Source: Halichoerus grypus
Lineage: Eukaryota > Chordata > Mammalia > Carnivora > Phocidae
Assembly: GCF_964656455.1 (NCBI RefSeq)
Contig: NC_135717.1
Span: 11,251,033-11,315,032 of the forward strand
Length of the DNA: 64,000 bases
Direction: 5' to 3'
Below the pieces are notes generated by a model that had not been told where the DNA came from, ran no database searches, and saw only the letters and a program-made list of their open reading frames with translations. The translations under genes and the position numbers were made by a program. The first letter of the stretch is position 1, and every line of letters starts with the position of its first letter. Positions 22,589 to 33,146 of the stretch are shown in pieces.

Positions 22589-22797
22589 AGGGTGCCTGGG
22601 TGGTCCAGTGGGTGGCTCTTGGTTTCGGCTCAGGTCATGATCTTGGGGCCCTGAGATCAAGCCCCATATCGGGCTCCATGCTCAGCGCAGAGTCTGCTTG
22701 TCCCTCTTCCTCTCCTCCTCCTCCACCGGCCCTGGAATAAATAAATAAAATAAAATAAAATAAAATAAAATAAAATAAAATAAAATAAAATAAAATA
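22589..22797 (+). mobile_element. Can-SINE with expanded pentanucleotide tail
   Basis: Diverged SINE (head AGGGTGCCTGGGTGGTCCAG). The 14-base TSD AAATGTAAGGTTCA lies at 22,575-22,588 and 22,798-22,811. Confidence 0.95.
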
Positions 22798-22800
22798 AAA
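22745..22800 (+). repeat. (TAAAA)n microsatellite in SINE tail
   Basis: About eleven uninterrupted TAAAA units form the SINE tail. Length polymorphism would be expected. Confidence 0.95.
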
Positions 22801-22811
22801 TGTAAGGTTCA

Positions 22812-23744
22812 GAGAAGGTCTGTGAAGTGCCAGAAATTTTGCATTCTCTTTCTTCTTTTTCTTACTATAAATTTCTGTGCCTACTTCATCCCATTCAATG
22901 AGGAATCAGTTAGGCTACCCCCCCAATCTGTTCTCCTTCTTCATGGTCCCCCACTTCCTTTGCCCTGCCTTCTTCATGATTATTTACTCTTGCTGAAATC
23001 GTAAGCTCCAGGCTGTTTAAAATATATTTATTACATCATTTAGTTAAAGAGAAGGTACTCAAAGTAAGCATTTTTATTTTATAGGGTCTGCTCATGTTGT
23101 CTGTGACCAGGAAATTAGTAGATTGACCCTCTGTTAAGACTAGCTCTCACATTAATCATTTGTCCACTTAACTCACCAATGGTCACCAGCTTTACTTAAG
23201 GATGCTAATGAATTAAAAATATTATCAGAAAACAATAATTAACCTTGTGTATAAAAGTATTAACCAGAGACAATCAATCACTTTCCCAGACTTAGTAAAC
23301 ACTTAAAACGTATTAACTGTCCCTAAAGGAGTAATTAAAGAACTTAGCTCTTTTGTTGCAAACACAAGTCATAAAGGGTCAAACACCATGTGAACATCTG
23401 GTAGTTGCGGATGAACATTAGCCAAATGGTTGACGTTGGATGTTGCGCTCACAGAGCCCAATGCTCCCTGATAGGTGACTCTATGGCATCTCCACGCATG
23501 CAGTTCTCTAAAAGCCAAATCGGGGAATAACACCACCTGCCGCAAACTGCCTCTTCATTGCCTCTTTGGGCTGATTCTTTTACATTGCATCTGTATTGTA
23601 ATAACAATAATAGTAACAATTTATGACGCATCTTGCAAAATTGCTTTCCATACAGGTGATAAATATGTGTGCTGCTATCAGAAAGGTATGATTACGCAGA
23701 TTTTATTCCACAGTGGTCAGTACGGTGAAGTATCATGTTTTTAA
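22812..23744. other. single-copy DNA; 23,130-23,400 possibly constrained
   Basis: No repeat is recognised. From 23,130 to 23,400 there are many TAAT/ATTA cores (TTAATCATTTG, GCTAATGAATTAAAAATATT, AATAATTAACC, GGAGTAATTAAAG) with no repeat character. This is a candidate enhancer by motif content only. Confidence 0.3.
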
Positions 23745-24390
23745 CGGCTACACTGAGGAATCATTGACGTGTCATGAACTGCATACATTTAAGGATACAA
23801 TTTGATAATTCATGACACGTGTATACACCCGTGAAACCATCACCGCAATCAAGATAGGGAACAGCTCCATCACCCCTCAGTCTTCCTGAGCCTCTCTGTA
23901 ATTCCTCAGTCCCGAGCTCCTGACCCTTGCGGGGCAACCACTGATGTTTCTGTCACTGTGGATTAGTTTGAATTGTTTTGAATTTTAAACAAACAAAAAC
24001 ATACTGTACCATCCTCTCAACATACTTATTTTGAGATTCTTGCATTTGACAAACTATCAATAGTTTATTCTCTTTTATTGCAAAGTAGTATTCCATTGTA
24101 AGGATAAATCACAGCTCATTTTATCCATTCACCTGTTGTTGGATGTTTGGATTGATTCAAGTTATTGGCTATTATAAATAAAGCTGTTATGAACATTTGC
24201 ATACAAATCTTCATATGGTCATATGGTTCTACTTCCCTTGGATCAATATCTATCTATCACATGGCAGGTGTATTTTCACTTTTTAAAGAAACTGCCCAAC
24301 TGCCTTCCAAAGTGGTTCTACTATTTTTACATCCCAAGCAGTTTATGAGAGTCTCAGAATCTTCTGAAATTGAATTTAAAATATTATGAT
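23745..24390 (-). mobile_element. LINE-1 (old L1M) antisense 3' portion
   Basis: Markers: 'gaaaccatcaccgcaatcaa', 'ttgcaaagtagtattccatt', 'tccattcacctgttgttgga' and 'cccaactgccttccaaagtg'. Strongly diverged. Confidence 0.75.
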
Positions 24391-25110
24391 TATTTATAAG
24401 TACACATTTCTCTTGGGAAAGGTTCATTGCCTAAATATTTGCAGCTAATATATTTCCAATATGATGTTCTCATTTTAGTTATTTTCTGTGTGTGTGTGTG
24501 TTTTTTTTTACCATTGCTTAATAAGTATCCATTTGATCATAATTTAAGAAAAATAACAGTTATTTATTTCTAGTTTTTCCCCTTGATGAGATTAATCTAT
24601 TAAATAAATAAATCCATGTGGAAGGTTTTCCTCCTCTCCTTGTATCTTTTAACCTCAATTGTCATGATGCAGATGTCTTCCAAAGCTTCACTTACATTTT
24701 CTGTCTGTGTGTTTATTATGGAGCTTAACTTTTATTTCTGCTGTCCTAGTGCTTTTTGAGGCTGCCTGGAAAACCTACCTCCGCTATCCTGCATTGACCT
24801 GAGACCTAGCCATGCTTGTCTCAGACCAAGAGCAAGTCTGTGGAGAGATAATTCGAAACCCCTGTGTGTTCGGTCTGGGTGGCCGAGCACATCCCTATCT
24901 GCTGTGCAGGCAAAGCCAGCTAGTAACTTGACTGAACCTAAAGAAGCCTCCTCTGGGTTTGGGGTAGGGAACAACCTTGGTTTGCTACACTTTTTGTGGT
25001 TTCTTGACCAATGTCCCTGGTTAGGGACGGGGATTGGGGGAGGGGTAGTATTCCATGGGACTTCATCTGCATTTTCTCATAATAGTAAAGTGAGAAAAAC
25101 CTAGCCTGAC
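24391..25110. other. A+T-rich then single-copy DNA, no gene seen
   Basis: A TG/T run lies at about 24,487-24,510. From 24,730 to 25,090 the DNA is single-copy. A donor-like GTAGGTTTT on - at about 24,766-24,774, with open sequence upstream, was noted but has no codon evidence. Confidence 0.35.
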
Positions 25111-25115
25111 AATAA

Positions 25116-25168
25116 CATATATATATATATATATATACTTGTGCACACACACACACACACACACACAT
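25116..25168 (+). repeat. (TA)n and (CA)n microsatellites
   Basis: TA units at about 25,116-25,138 are followed by CA units at about 25,144-25,168. Confidence 0.95.
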
Positions 25169-25345
25169 ATGGCCAGTGATTGTATTATTTGGTATATATA
25201 TTTGGTATAATAATATATACTATATAATATGGATGTAATAGATATTATTATTTGGTATAATAATAGTATTATTTGGCAAATAGTATTATTTGCTATAGTA
25301 TTTGCTATGTTTGCTTATATTATTTGGTACATATATATTGGTGTA
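25169..25345. repeat. A+T-rich irregular repeat of TATTTGGTATA-like units
   Basis: TTATTTGGTATA, TTATTTGGCAAA and TTATTTGCTATA units recur with spacers. It looks like an old, decayed minisatellite-like expansion. Confidence 0.6.
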
Positions 25346-25514
25346 CATGGAACACAAGTTTGCATCCAACACTTTGTTAGGGCCACTAAAATAAATAGCA
25401 TGGGATGCATCAGGTCAGGAAAGTGTTTCTCCTGAAGGTTTGAAGGAGCCTTGTGACATTTTTCAAAGAACAGTCTGGAAGAACCGTTGAGACCAGTTAT
25501 TCCATGCTCCTACC

Positions 25515-25608
25515 TTTCTACCACTTTGGAAAAGAGTTGGGCATTATCTACTGATCATGAGTATATTCACACCCTATGAACTAGCAGCTCCACTCCTGGG
25601 TAACAAAT

Positions 25609-25640
<32 letters not shown>

Positions 25641-26150
25641 GCACACACACGCATATGCTCAACAGAAATGTGTTTGTGTGCACCAACAGATGAATATAAG
25701 AATGTTCATAGCTGTGCTTGGGGTTCCAAACCCAAACTCTAAACAATCCAAATGTCTGTCAACATTAGAATGAATAAATCCATCACAGAATATTCATACA
25801 GTGGAATTCCACATACCGATGAAATAAATGATGTGTTGCTACATGAATGAATCTTATATACATCATGTTGGGCAAAATAAACAAGATACCAAAAATACAT
25901 GCAGGACTCTATTTATATTAAGTTCAAGAAATGGGCAAAGTAATCCATTATGTTTGTGTATCCATGCTTAAGTATTTAAGACTATAAAGAAAAGCAAGAA
26001 AGTTATTAGGATATTGGATATCCTAGTTAGGATATTGGTTACTCTTCTGGAGAAAGGAGAGGGTAATTGTTACACAAAGGAGCAAGGGAAGTTTCTGGAG
26101 TGTTGGCTGTTAGATCATGCTTTTGAGGGTTTTGCATTTTGACAAATCAT
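25515..26150 (+). mobile_element. old LINE-1/HAL1-type 3' fragment
   Basis: Ordered L1 features on +: 'ccaaatgtctgtcaacatta', 'agaatattcatacagtggaa', 'catgttgggcaaaataaaca' and 'actcttctggagaaaggaga'. Stops are frequent. Confidence 0.65.
25609..25655 (+). repeat. (CA)n microsatellite
   Basis: CA units with GCACGC interruptions, within the L1 fragment. Confidence 0.95.
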
Positions 26151-26199
26151 TCCTATATACTTTTGCTTTGCATAGTTTCCCATATTAAACATACATTTA

Positions 26200-26395
26200 G
26201 GGACACCTGGGTGGCTCAGTGGGTTAAGCGTCTGCCTTCAGCTCAGGTCATGATCCCAGGGTCCTGGGTTGAAGTACCGCGTCGGGGGGGGGGCCCTGCT
26301 CAACGGGGAGTCTGCTTCTCCCTCTCCCTCTGTCGGCTGTTCCACCTGCTTTTGCTCTCGCTCTCCATCAAATAAATAAAATCTTAAAAAGAATA
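26200..26395 (+). mobile_element. Can-SINE
   Basis: Head GGGACACCTGGGTGGCTCAG and a run of about nine to ten G near 26,283-26,292 that replaces the usual CATCGGGCTCC. Flanks TTAAACATACATTTA and AAAATGTACATTTA form an imperfect TSD. Confidence 0.94.
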
Positions 26396-26429
26396 AAATG
26401 TACATTTAATACATTTATTAAAAGAAAGG

Positions 26430-26661
26430 TTAAAAAAAAGAAGCCCTTCAGCCATGGTCTGGGGTAGTTGGTGTGGACAGCACTGGCACTGACAAGCGAT
26501 GCCATTCCTCTCTCCTGCCAGCTGCTGTCTGTGCTGACACCTGCTGGCCCAGTCCCCTCTGACTCCTCTACAAGCTCCCCTCAGTACTGAGTACCCCCAG
26601 ATCTCTACCTCAGACTTCCTTCTAAGGGAAGGATATGTTCCGACATCTCACCCATACTCAC
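26430..26661. other. single-copy DNA beside a candidate exon
   Basis: No repeat. On + an acceptor-like CTCTCTCCTGCCAG ends near 26,521, but all three frames after it stop within a short distance. Confidence 0.35.
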
Positions 26662-26742
26662 CGGTCCATCCAGGTGCTTCGTCCTTGGTCGACTTCCTCT
26701 CGTACGGGGGCCGATGACTTCCAGCAGCCGTGGCTCCTACAG
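26662..26742 (-). CDS. candidate coding exon, 81 bases, phase 1-1
   Basis: On the - strand this interval lies between an acceptor-like CCTTACCTCCAG and a strong donor GTGAGTATGG. The frame is open through the exon and the length is 81 bases, entering and leaving in phase 1. The peptide is hydrophilic and rich in P, K, R, E and D, with an RPPYERKSTKDEAPGW core. Seven CpG are kept in 81 bases in a CpG-poor, repeat-free setting. I do not recognise the gene. The + strand also has an ATG-initiated frame from 26,635 with a donor GTAAGG at 26,749, so the strand is not settled. Chance remains possible. Confidence 0.33.
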
Positions 26743-27110
26743 CTGGAGGTAAGGCTGCTTGGCTGGGGTGGGGGTCATCTCCAGAAATCCCTGGAGCCGT
26801 GGTCTTACCCTCCCCATGCTCTTTATTCCCAGAGACTGGACACTCAGCTGTCATCCACTGGCCTGATGTCCCCCTGGGAGCCAGGCTGAGAGGCAGCGTG
26901 CACCCTGTTATCCCAAACCATCCTTTCCTTGATGCCAGGCTTCCAATATCTCTTCTTGAGGTGCCTCGGGGCAAGAGACTTTGGAGAGGCATCACACAGA
27001 GGGAAGAAGACCACATGACACTGATTAATTGGCTTTAAATTAAAAATAATAAGCCACCATCCTCAAAGGGAACTCCCCTAGATATGTCCTGGTTTCTAAA
27101 TAAATGATTA
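26743..27110. other. single-copy DNA, nothing else recognised
   Basis: The - strand frame of the candidate exon happens to stay open to about 27,016, but composition changes and no further splice signal is evident. Confidence 0.35.
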
Positions 27111-27114
27111 TTGA

Positions 27115-27305
27115 TTTCCTACTCTGTGTCAGCTACGGCGTTCAGCTCTCATGCAATCCCACCCTACGGGGGACATGTCATTACCTCCAGTTTATAGGTG
27201 AGAAAACTGAGACCCAAAGAAGGTCACTGGCTTGTCCTTGTTCGAACACTCAGAGATCGAGAGACTAGGGATTGAAACTCTCCTGGGCTTGGCTTCAAAA
27301 CAAAG
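27115..27305 (-). mobile_element. MIR SINE
   Basis: Antisense MIR core: 'ttacctccagtttataggtg', 'agaaaactgagacccaaaga', 'gggattgaaactctcctggg'. Confidence 0.65.
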
Positions 27306-28123
27306 GCTCTTTCCCTGCCATGATGCTTAGAGCTTCTGGACAGGATGATATATAGGGCAGACCTGGCAAAATGAATATGTTACATTGTAAACATCAGACA
27401 AGTCAGATATTTGTCAAAGCAAATGAATTCTAATGTGAGGTGAGAGAGGAGAGCTCTTCCTGCCTGTTACCTTCATACTACCCTTGAGTGAACAAAGTAA
27501 TTATTGGTTGAGGCAAAATCATGGCGCCTGGATAACTCATTAGCTCTTATTTGTTTAAAGTCTGATGGTGTATGACAAAAGGATTTGTTCCAGATGTCAA
27601 AGCAGCACAATAGGGTTTAACAGCCTGTGCATTAGGAAGGGGAGGAAATCGCGGGAGGTCACTGAGGCAGAGAGAGGCTGGTGGGAGCTGGGTCAACATG
27701 GCAGAAAGCCCCTACCTGTCCTCTGGGGAAGTCACCACTCTCTGTCTCACCTCATCCATAAATTCTTTGCCTATAATTCTGAATGTTAATGACTTTTCCA
27801 GTCTCTGAACTTAAGCTATTTGAAAGGATTATTGAGATAAACTCCTTTTGGGGTTTGGTGCTGGAAAAACATTGGATCTGAAAGAAAAAAAAAAAAATCA
27901 CATAATATACTTAATTTGACACATTTTGCTTTCTCCTTTGGTTGTCAGGAAGCTCGTTCTTTAATTTCCTACTCAAGTGCAGAGCTCTATGGAGCCTAAC
28001 TTCCTCATAAGATTAATTGCTCACTCTGTTCCGTGCCTTGTTTTATCACTATTTAAATGATCCTCTATTAGTTGCATGAATCTTTAGCCACATTACCCTG
28101 GTTTCTTTTATTTCCTTTATGCT
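27306..28123. other. single-copy DNA, nothing recognised
   Basis: No repeat is recognised apart from a 12-A run near 27,886. The A+T-rich part at 27,940-28,100 has TAATTGC and TTAATTTCC motifs but no stronger evidence of function. Confidence 0.35.
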
Positions 28124-28138
28124 AAAGAACAAAAATTT

Positions 28139-28340
28139 GAGGCGCCTGGGTGGCTCAGTCGTTAAGTGTCTGCCTTTGGCTCAGGTCATGATCCCAAGGT
28201 CCTGGGATGGAGCCCCGCGTCAGGCTCCCTGCTCAGTGGGAAGCCTGCTTCTCCCTCTCCCACTCCCCCTGCTTGTGTTCCCTCTTTGGCTGTCTCTCTC
28301 CCTCTGTCAAATAAATAAAATAAAATCTTAAAAAAAAAAA
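28139..28340 (+). mobile_element. Can-SINE
   Basis: Young-type copy (GGCGCCTGGGTGGCTCAG head, GTTAAGTGTCTGCC, CCCACTCCCCCTGCTTGTG body). TSD AAGAACAAAAATT at 28,125-28,137 and 28,341-28,353. Confidence 0.97.
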
Positions 28341-28354
28341 AAGAACAAAAATTC

Positions 28355-28800
28355 AACTGAGTAAATTTGAAGGTCTAACAACTGGCTTTATTACAAGATT
28401 CATGAACCAGGAATCCTCTTGCAAATGGAAGGGAGCTCCAAGGACACGAATAAAATGGAAGGTTTTTATAGGAAGAAGTGTGGGGCAAGAAGTAATTAGC
28501 AAAAGAAAAGAAAGGGTTGTTTCAGGCAAGATCACCATCCCTAGGGGAAGGGCAGGGGGGCTTGTTATGTTAGGTGAATTACTTCATCTTCCTTTGGGGA
28601 TGGAGAGGTCCCACCTGACAGACTGATTTTCTGATGCCCACCAGAAAATTCCTGACTGACCAGTTCAGACAACATTTCTGGGGGAGGTTGCCACTGCAAT
28701 CAGGTTAGGCGTTCAGCCCCAGTTTGGTGACTTGCCCTCGCCTAAGTGACTCCATTTCAGGCCTGTGGTTTTCTTTTAACCACTTCACAATGAATACCGC
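28355..28800 (-). mobile_element. LTR-like retroelement, antisense (uncertain family)
   Basis: Starts with an antisense polyadenylation-like region (ACTGGCTTTATTACAAGATT). It continues through 'ttttataggaagaagtgtgg' and 'cagttcagacaacatttctg' to 'ttcttttaaccacttcac'. The layout suggests a solo LTR of an old endogenous retrovirus. No coding remnant or TSD is seen. Confidence 0.4.
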
Positions 28801-28829
28801 CTGGCATATCATTTATTTTTAAATTAGTG

Positions 28830-29060
28830 TATTGTCTGTCTACCAACAGGAGGAATATAAACTCCACAACACACAGACATCATCTGTTTTGTTCACCGCT
28901 CTATCCTTGGGGTCTGGAAAAGCCTTGCAAACTATAGGTGCTCAGGAAATATTTGGGGAGTGGAATCATAAGGATTCCCATTAGAAGTATGTGAGGTGGA
29001 CATGATTATCACCCTCACTTTTACATGCTTTAGAGGGAAAGAAACAAAGTCAAGACATGC
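28830..29060. mobile_element. L2 3' end (+) and MIR scrap (-)
   Basis: About 28,840-28,965 carries the L2 pattern (CACCGCTCTATCCTTGGGGT, then GTGCTCAGGAAATATTTGGG). About 28,990-29,055 looks like antisense MIR core. Confidence 0.45.
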
Positions 29061-29623
29061 ATAATACTTGAGCAATCGTGATCCTTGCTTTTCCAATCAC
29101 CTTCCTTGGGAGCTTAGAAAATATCTCCATCCATCATTAACTCCTTTCAACTTGCCGGCATTCTGTCTGTGGTCATGGAGTGAAGGCCTAGCTCTTCTAA
29201 GGTTGCCACTGCTCGGGGCCCTGGTGTCCTTGTCCACCTCACCGCAACCCCATCCCAACTGGTTCCCCACTTCCTTAAAAATGGACCTATTCTTTATATA
29301 CCCCTGGCTGTCCTTTGGACTTTGCATCTTTTCTGCTTGTTGCTTTGGTTTCCTTGCTTGGCCTTCTGGTCTCTGTGAAGACTTTGGGAATGGATTGCCT
29401 ATTTTACCCTGCCTACTCTTGAACACTACTTGTAAACCCCAGGACTTCCAGCCTCCTACAAGGGAAGGTAACTGTATATATAACAATCATAAGCCCTTGG
29501 ACATGGAGCCCCACCCACCAAGTCCCTGGGAGCCTAAACCCCCACGTTCCCTCCCTTTCTCTATCTGGGTCCAGGGTGGCTGGGGACAACCTTTTGGCAG
29601 CTGTTAAAATCTTCCTGACATTG
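29061..29623. other. single-copy DNA with the window's longest open frame
   Basis: A + frame of 179 codons runs from 29,068, but its first codon is TTG. The first ATG in frame lies more than 60 codons in. The composition (Leu, Pro, Ser, Trp, Cys) is typical of a pyrimidine-rich chance frame, and a 129-codon frame overlaps on the other strand. I do not call a gene. Confidence 0.5.
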
Positions 29624-29818
29624 AGACGCTGGGGTGGCTCAGTCGTTAAGTGTCTGCCTTCGGCTCAGGTCATGATCCCAGGGTCCTGGGATCGAGCCCC
29701 GCATCGGGCTCCCTGCTCCGCGGGAAGCCTGCTTCTCCCTCTTCCACTCCCCCTGCTTGTGTTCCCTCTCTTGCTGTGTCTCTCTCTGTCAAATAAATAA
29801 ATAAAATCTTTAAAAAAA
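29624..29818 (+). mobile_element. Can-SINE with 18-base TSD
   Basis: Young-type copy containing CCCTGCTCCGCGGGAAGCC. TSD AAAATCTTCCTGACATTG at 29,606-29,623 and 29,819-29,836 is perfect. Confidence 0.98.
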
Positions 29819-29836
29819 AAAATCTTCCTGACATTG

Positions 29837-31420
29837 CTCTTGACAGTATCACTTGTCCTCACCAGCTTTATGACTTTATGACAACTTCCGACTTTTAATC
29901 ATCTCTCCATCATTTCTCTAATTTTGCCAAGGTGGGGAGGGATATTCTGTTAACTATGTCCTCAGCTGATTAATAACTCCCAAGGGAAGCCTGACTTTGT
30001 CCATAAATAGTTACCTGTACCAAAGAAATTGGGACAAGTTCCCAAAAGCCTGGACTGAGCAACCATCCCATGACCTATCCTTATTTACTGTTTTCTGCTG
30101 CTGATATGGATCAGAACCTCACCAGTCCTTTCCTCAGGGGTAGGCATGTGCCCCAACCATCATTCCCAAACCCTTCCCAAACTACTTATCTTGGACGATT
30201 TAGCAGGTGCTCTTCAAAATATGAGTGAAAACAGCCTGTTCTAACCTCCCATAGTTTTGCGGCGGGCATCACCAGTAGGGTCCCTCGCTAATAATAAATA
30301 CCAAATATCGCCCTTTCTGTGTGACACACGCAAGCATCACCAAAAATATTTCTTACACTTTTTCTGTTTCCTCAAAGAACCCGGAACAGTGACTCTCACA
30401 CAGAAAGTGGTCGATAAATATTTCTGAGCATAGATATTCATCATCATTTTGGAACTGGCACTAACATAGAGATGGGCAAACAATTTTAGGATAGGAAGAA
30501 ATCCCTATGAGCAGTCATGCCAACATACAGAAGGATTCCATGGCTTTCAGATTTAACTTGATGAAGCAGCCTGGGTGATGTGTCTTCCCAGCCTAGGCAT
30601 TTACGGGTAGAGCACATGCCACTCTCTAGGTAGGGTTGCTCCATATTGTCTAAAACGGAAGTGGTTTGTGTAAGTGACCTCCATCAGCTGGAGGCTTACA
30701 GATGTTTCTCACTCTACAGCCTTTCTATTTTCCCTTTAACATACTTCCCTCCTCCCAAACCCAGCTGTCCGAACTAGACTATTATAAAGGTTTGATTCTG
30801 GGTTCTTGGGATCTCTGGTCTGTTTCAATCAGTCTGAACTTCCTTTGTCCAAGACTGACCCTCCTGACTCTCCATCCCTTTCCCTCACCTGCCTTTCTTC
30901 AACTCCTTCCTTTGTCCAATGACGCATTGCTCAGCTAGGTCAGCTAAGTGTGATAGCAGACAAGTTTTCAAACTTACTGGCTTAAGCCCATAAAAGATTA
31001 TTCCTTTCTCAGATTGCAGCCCAGTATGGTAGGTGGGGTTATTCTGAAACCCAGACTCTATCATCCCCTTGGGTCCCAGAGTTTTCCACTGGATATTCTG
31101 CAGTTGGCCAGACATGAGGGGAAGAAAGAGGCATGGAGCTTCACGCAGTGTGCATCGTCTTGTCCACATCCCACTCTCCAGAACACAGCCACATACAAGC
31201 TCCTCCCTCTGTGCTCAGGAGGAAAAGGAAAAGAAAAACGGACATACAACAGTCTCTACAGGACCGATGTCACAGGACACATTGAACAGCAGCTTATATT
31301 TCCTTTGTAAATCCTGGGATTCTTGCCTGGCTAGGGGCAAGAATGAGGTCTGTTTAATATTTGCAAGTCACTGATCCCATCTTGGTCTGATCAGCAGAAA
31401 TTAACCAAAAGATCCACATC
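29837..31420. other. single-copy DNA, minor L2 remnant
   Basis: About 30,350-30,440 resembles an L2 3' end (ACACAGAAAGTGGTCGATAA). I see no gene in the remaining 1.4 kb. Overlapping open frames near 30,885-31,374 lie on both strands. Confidence 0.4.
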
Positions 31421-31424
31421 TTTT

Positions 31425-31672
31425 GACAATAATCATAGCTAATGCTTATTCTGTACCAAGGACTGTTCTAGGCACTTTACATTTTACCTACTCTTCACGC
31501 TGTATGAGATAGGTTCTACCATTGTCCCCATTTCACAGATGGACAAGCCAAGGAAGAGAGAGGTTAGGTAATTTTTCCAGCATCGCACAGCTAACAAATG
31601 GCCGAGCTGAGATTTAAACGAGGCTGTCTGATTCTAGGATCTATGTATTTCACAACTTTGATACTCTGCCCT
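31425..31672 (-). mobile_element. MIR SINE, nearly full length
   Basis: Antisense order is complete: 'ttctaggcactttacatttt', 'ccatttcacagatggacaag', 'gagagaggttaggtaatttt', 'tgagatttaaacgaggctgt'. Confidence 0.8.
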
Positions 31673-32024
31673 AGAATGGGGCAGGGTCCGCCAAGACATT
31701 CTCTTTGATACTAGAGGATACTTTGCCTCTTTGTGGGGCAAAGGGAGTGCCCCGTCTTTTTAGAAATCCTGGAGATGCACTCAACCTTTTCAGCCTACAT
31801 GTACATGGAGCCTGGTCTCCTCCTACTTCTTTGTCCTTCTCACATAAATGGCTACGAATGACACGGACTATTTAGTAGTGTGCTCTCTACATGTTATCTG
31901 TGGGCCCTGCTGGCTACAAAGCAGAAGTCAAAACAATTCATCTTCGACTTTCTCTCCTCCCTCCCAGCTCAGCTTTTCATCAATAAAGGGTATTTAATGA
32001 GCACCTACTATATGCCTTTTACTT
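31673..32024. other. single-copy DNA, nothing recognised
   Basis: No feature supported. Confidence 0.4.
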
Positions 32025-32120
32025 ATTAGTTTGATTTTACTATAAGGTAGAACTTCGCCTTCTCCATCTGTGTATGTATATAGGTATAGACCCAGACATT
32101 TTTTTTTTTTTTTTTTTACT
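32025..32120 (+). repeat. copy 1 of a dispersed ~90-base direct repeat
   Basis: Nearly identical to 33,900-33,987, sharing for example GTAGAACTT, GCCTTCTCCAT and GACCCAGACATT in the same order. Here the T run after CATT is expanded to about 19 T (32,099-32,117). The distal copy lies in an old LINE-like repeat; this one is outside it. Confidence 0.85.
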
Positions 32121-32249
32121 TTTCTAAGTGCCAGAATTGGAAGGAGATGTAGGAGTCACAACAACCAGATGCAAGGCATGTCCCTAACAGCATCTGGATC
32201 ATAAATGAAGAAGCAGAGCACAGCAGTAAGCCCAGCAGATTAAGCACTT

Positions 32250-32455
32250 GGTACCTCAGTATGAGTATGGTGCCAGCGGATGTTGAATGCCTCAAAGGAA
32301 GCAGGGGTGACAGTGGCCAGAGTGGTCCTCTCCCTAGGACGTTTGGGCAGAGACATGAATGAACCCAGAGAACCCAGTATTTTAAGATGTAGAGCAAGAG
32401 CATTCCCGGAAGAGGGAAGAGCATGTTCAAAGACTCAGAGCAATCTTCTGTCTTT
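32250..32455 (+). mobile_element. ancient repeat, unnamed family A fragment
   Basis: 'agcattcccggaagagggaa' and 'gagcatgttcaaagactcag' match the family at 14,005 and 18,605. Confidence 0.4.
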
Positions 32456-32530
32456 TGATAATGACAAGGTTTTTCCATTTTGAGGGTTTGTCTCATTTAT
32501 ATTCCGCTTTTTAAAAATAATTTATTTTGA

Positions 32531-32943
32531 GGGGCGCCTGGATGGCACATTCGGTTAAGCGGGGGACTCTTTGTTTCGGCTCAGGTGGTGATCTCATGGG
32601 TTGTGGGATCAAGCCCCGCATTGGGCTCCGTGCTTAGTTGGAGTCTGTTTGAGATTCCCTCCCTCTCCTTCACGCACCCTCTCTTTCTCAAATAAATAAA
32701 TAAATCTTTAAAAAAATAAAAATAGGGGTGCCTGGGTGGCTCAGTCGTTAAGCGTCTGCCTTCGGCTCAGGTCATGATCCCGGGGTCCTGGGATCGAGCC
32801 CCACATCGGGCTCCCTGCTCCGCAGAGAGCCTGCTTCTCCCTCTCCCCCTCCCCCTACTTGTGTTCCCTCTCTCGCTGTCTCTCTCTCTGTCAAATAAAT
32901 GAACAAAATCTTTAAAAAAAAATAAAAATAAAAAAATAAAAAT
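32531..32943 (+). mobile_element. nested pair of Can-SINEs
   Basis: An older SINE (32,531 to about 32,725; GGCGCCTGGATGGCACATTC head, truncated CT-rich body) has a younger one inserted at its A-rich tail (about 32,726-32,943; AGTCGTTAAGCGTCTGCC head). The outer TSD AAAAATAAYTTATTTTGA (one mismatch) lies at 32,513-32,530 and 32,944-32,961 and brackets both, so the second landed inside the first. Confidence 0.95.
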
Positions 32944-33102
32944 AAAAATAACTTATTTTGAAATAATCACAAACATACAGGAGTTAGAAGTACAGTCGAA
33001 AGGATGACATAGTTGAAAATGAATGGAAGCTAAAATCTCCCCTTCACCTATATGTCCCAGCTGCTAATATTTCATTTTATTACTCCATATCTTCTCTCTC
33101 TC

Positions 33103-33146
33103 TCTCATACACACACACACATACACATGTGTGCACACACACATGG
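33103..33146 (+). repeat. (CA)n microsatellite, interrupted
   Basis: CA units with CATGTGTG interruption, near a short CTCTCTCT run. Confidence 0.9.

Noticed and set aside
24766..24850. Donor-like GTAGGT and acceptor-like CTCTCCACAG on - with an open frame between
   Set aside because: Short, repetitive Leu/Gly/Arg peptide, no CpG or codon signal; weaker than the two intervals reported.
29068..29607. 179-codon open frame, the longest in the window
   Set aside because: It starts at TTG, has no ATG for over 60 codons, overlaps a 129-codon frame on the other strand, and has a pyrimidine-driven composition with no recognisable domain.
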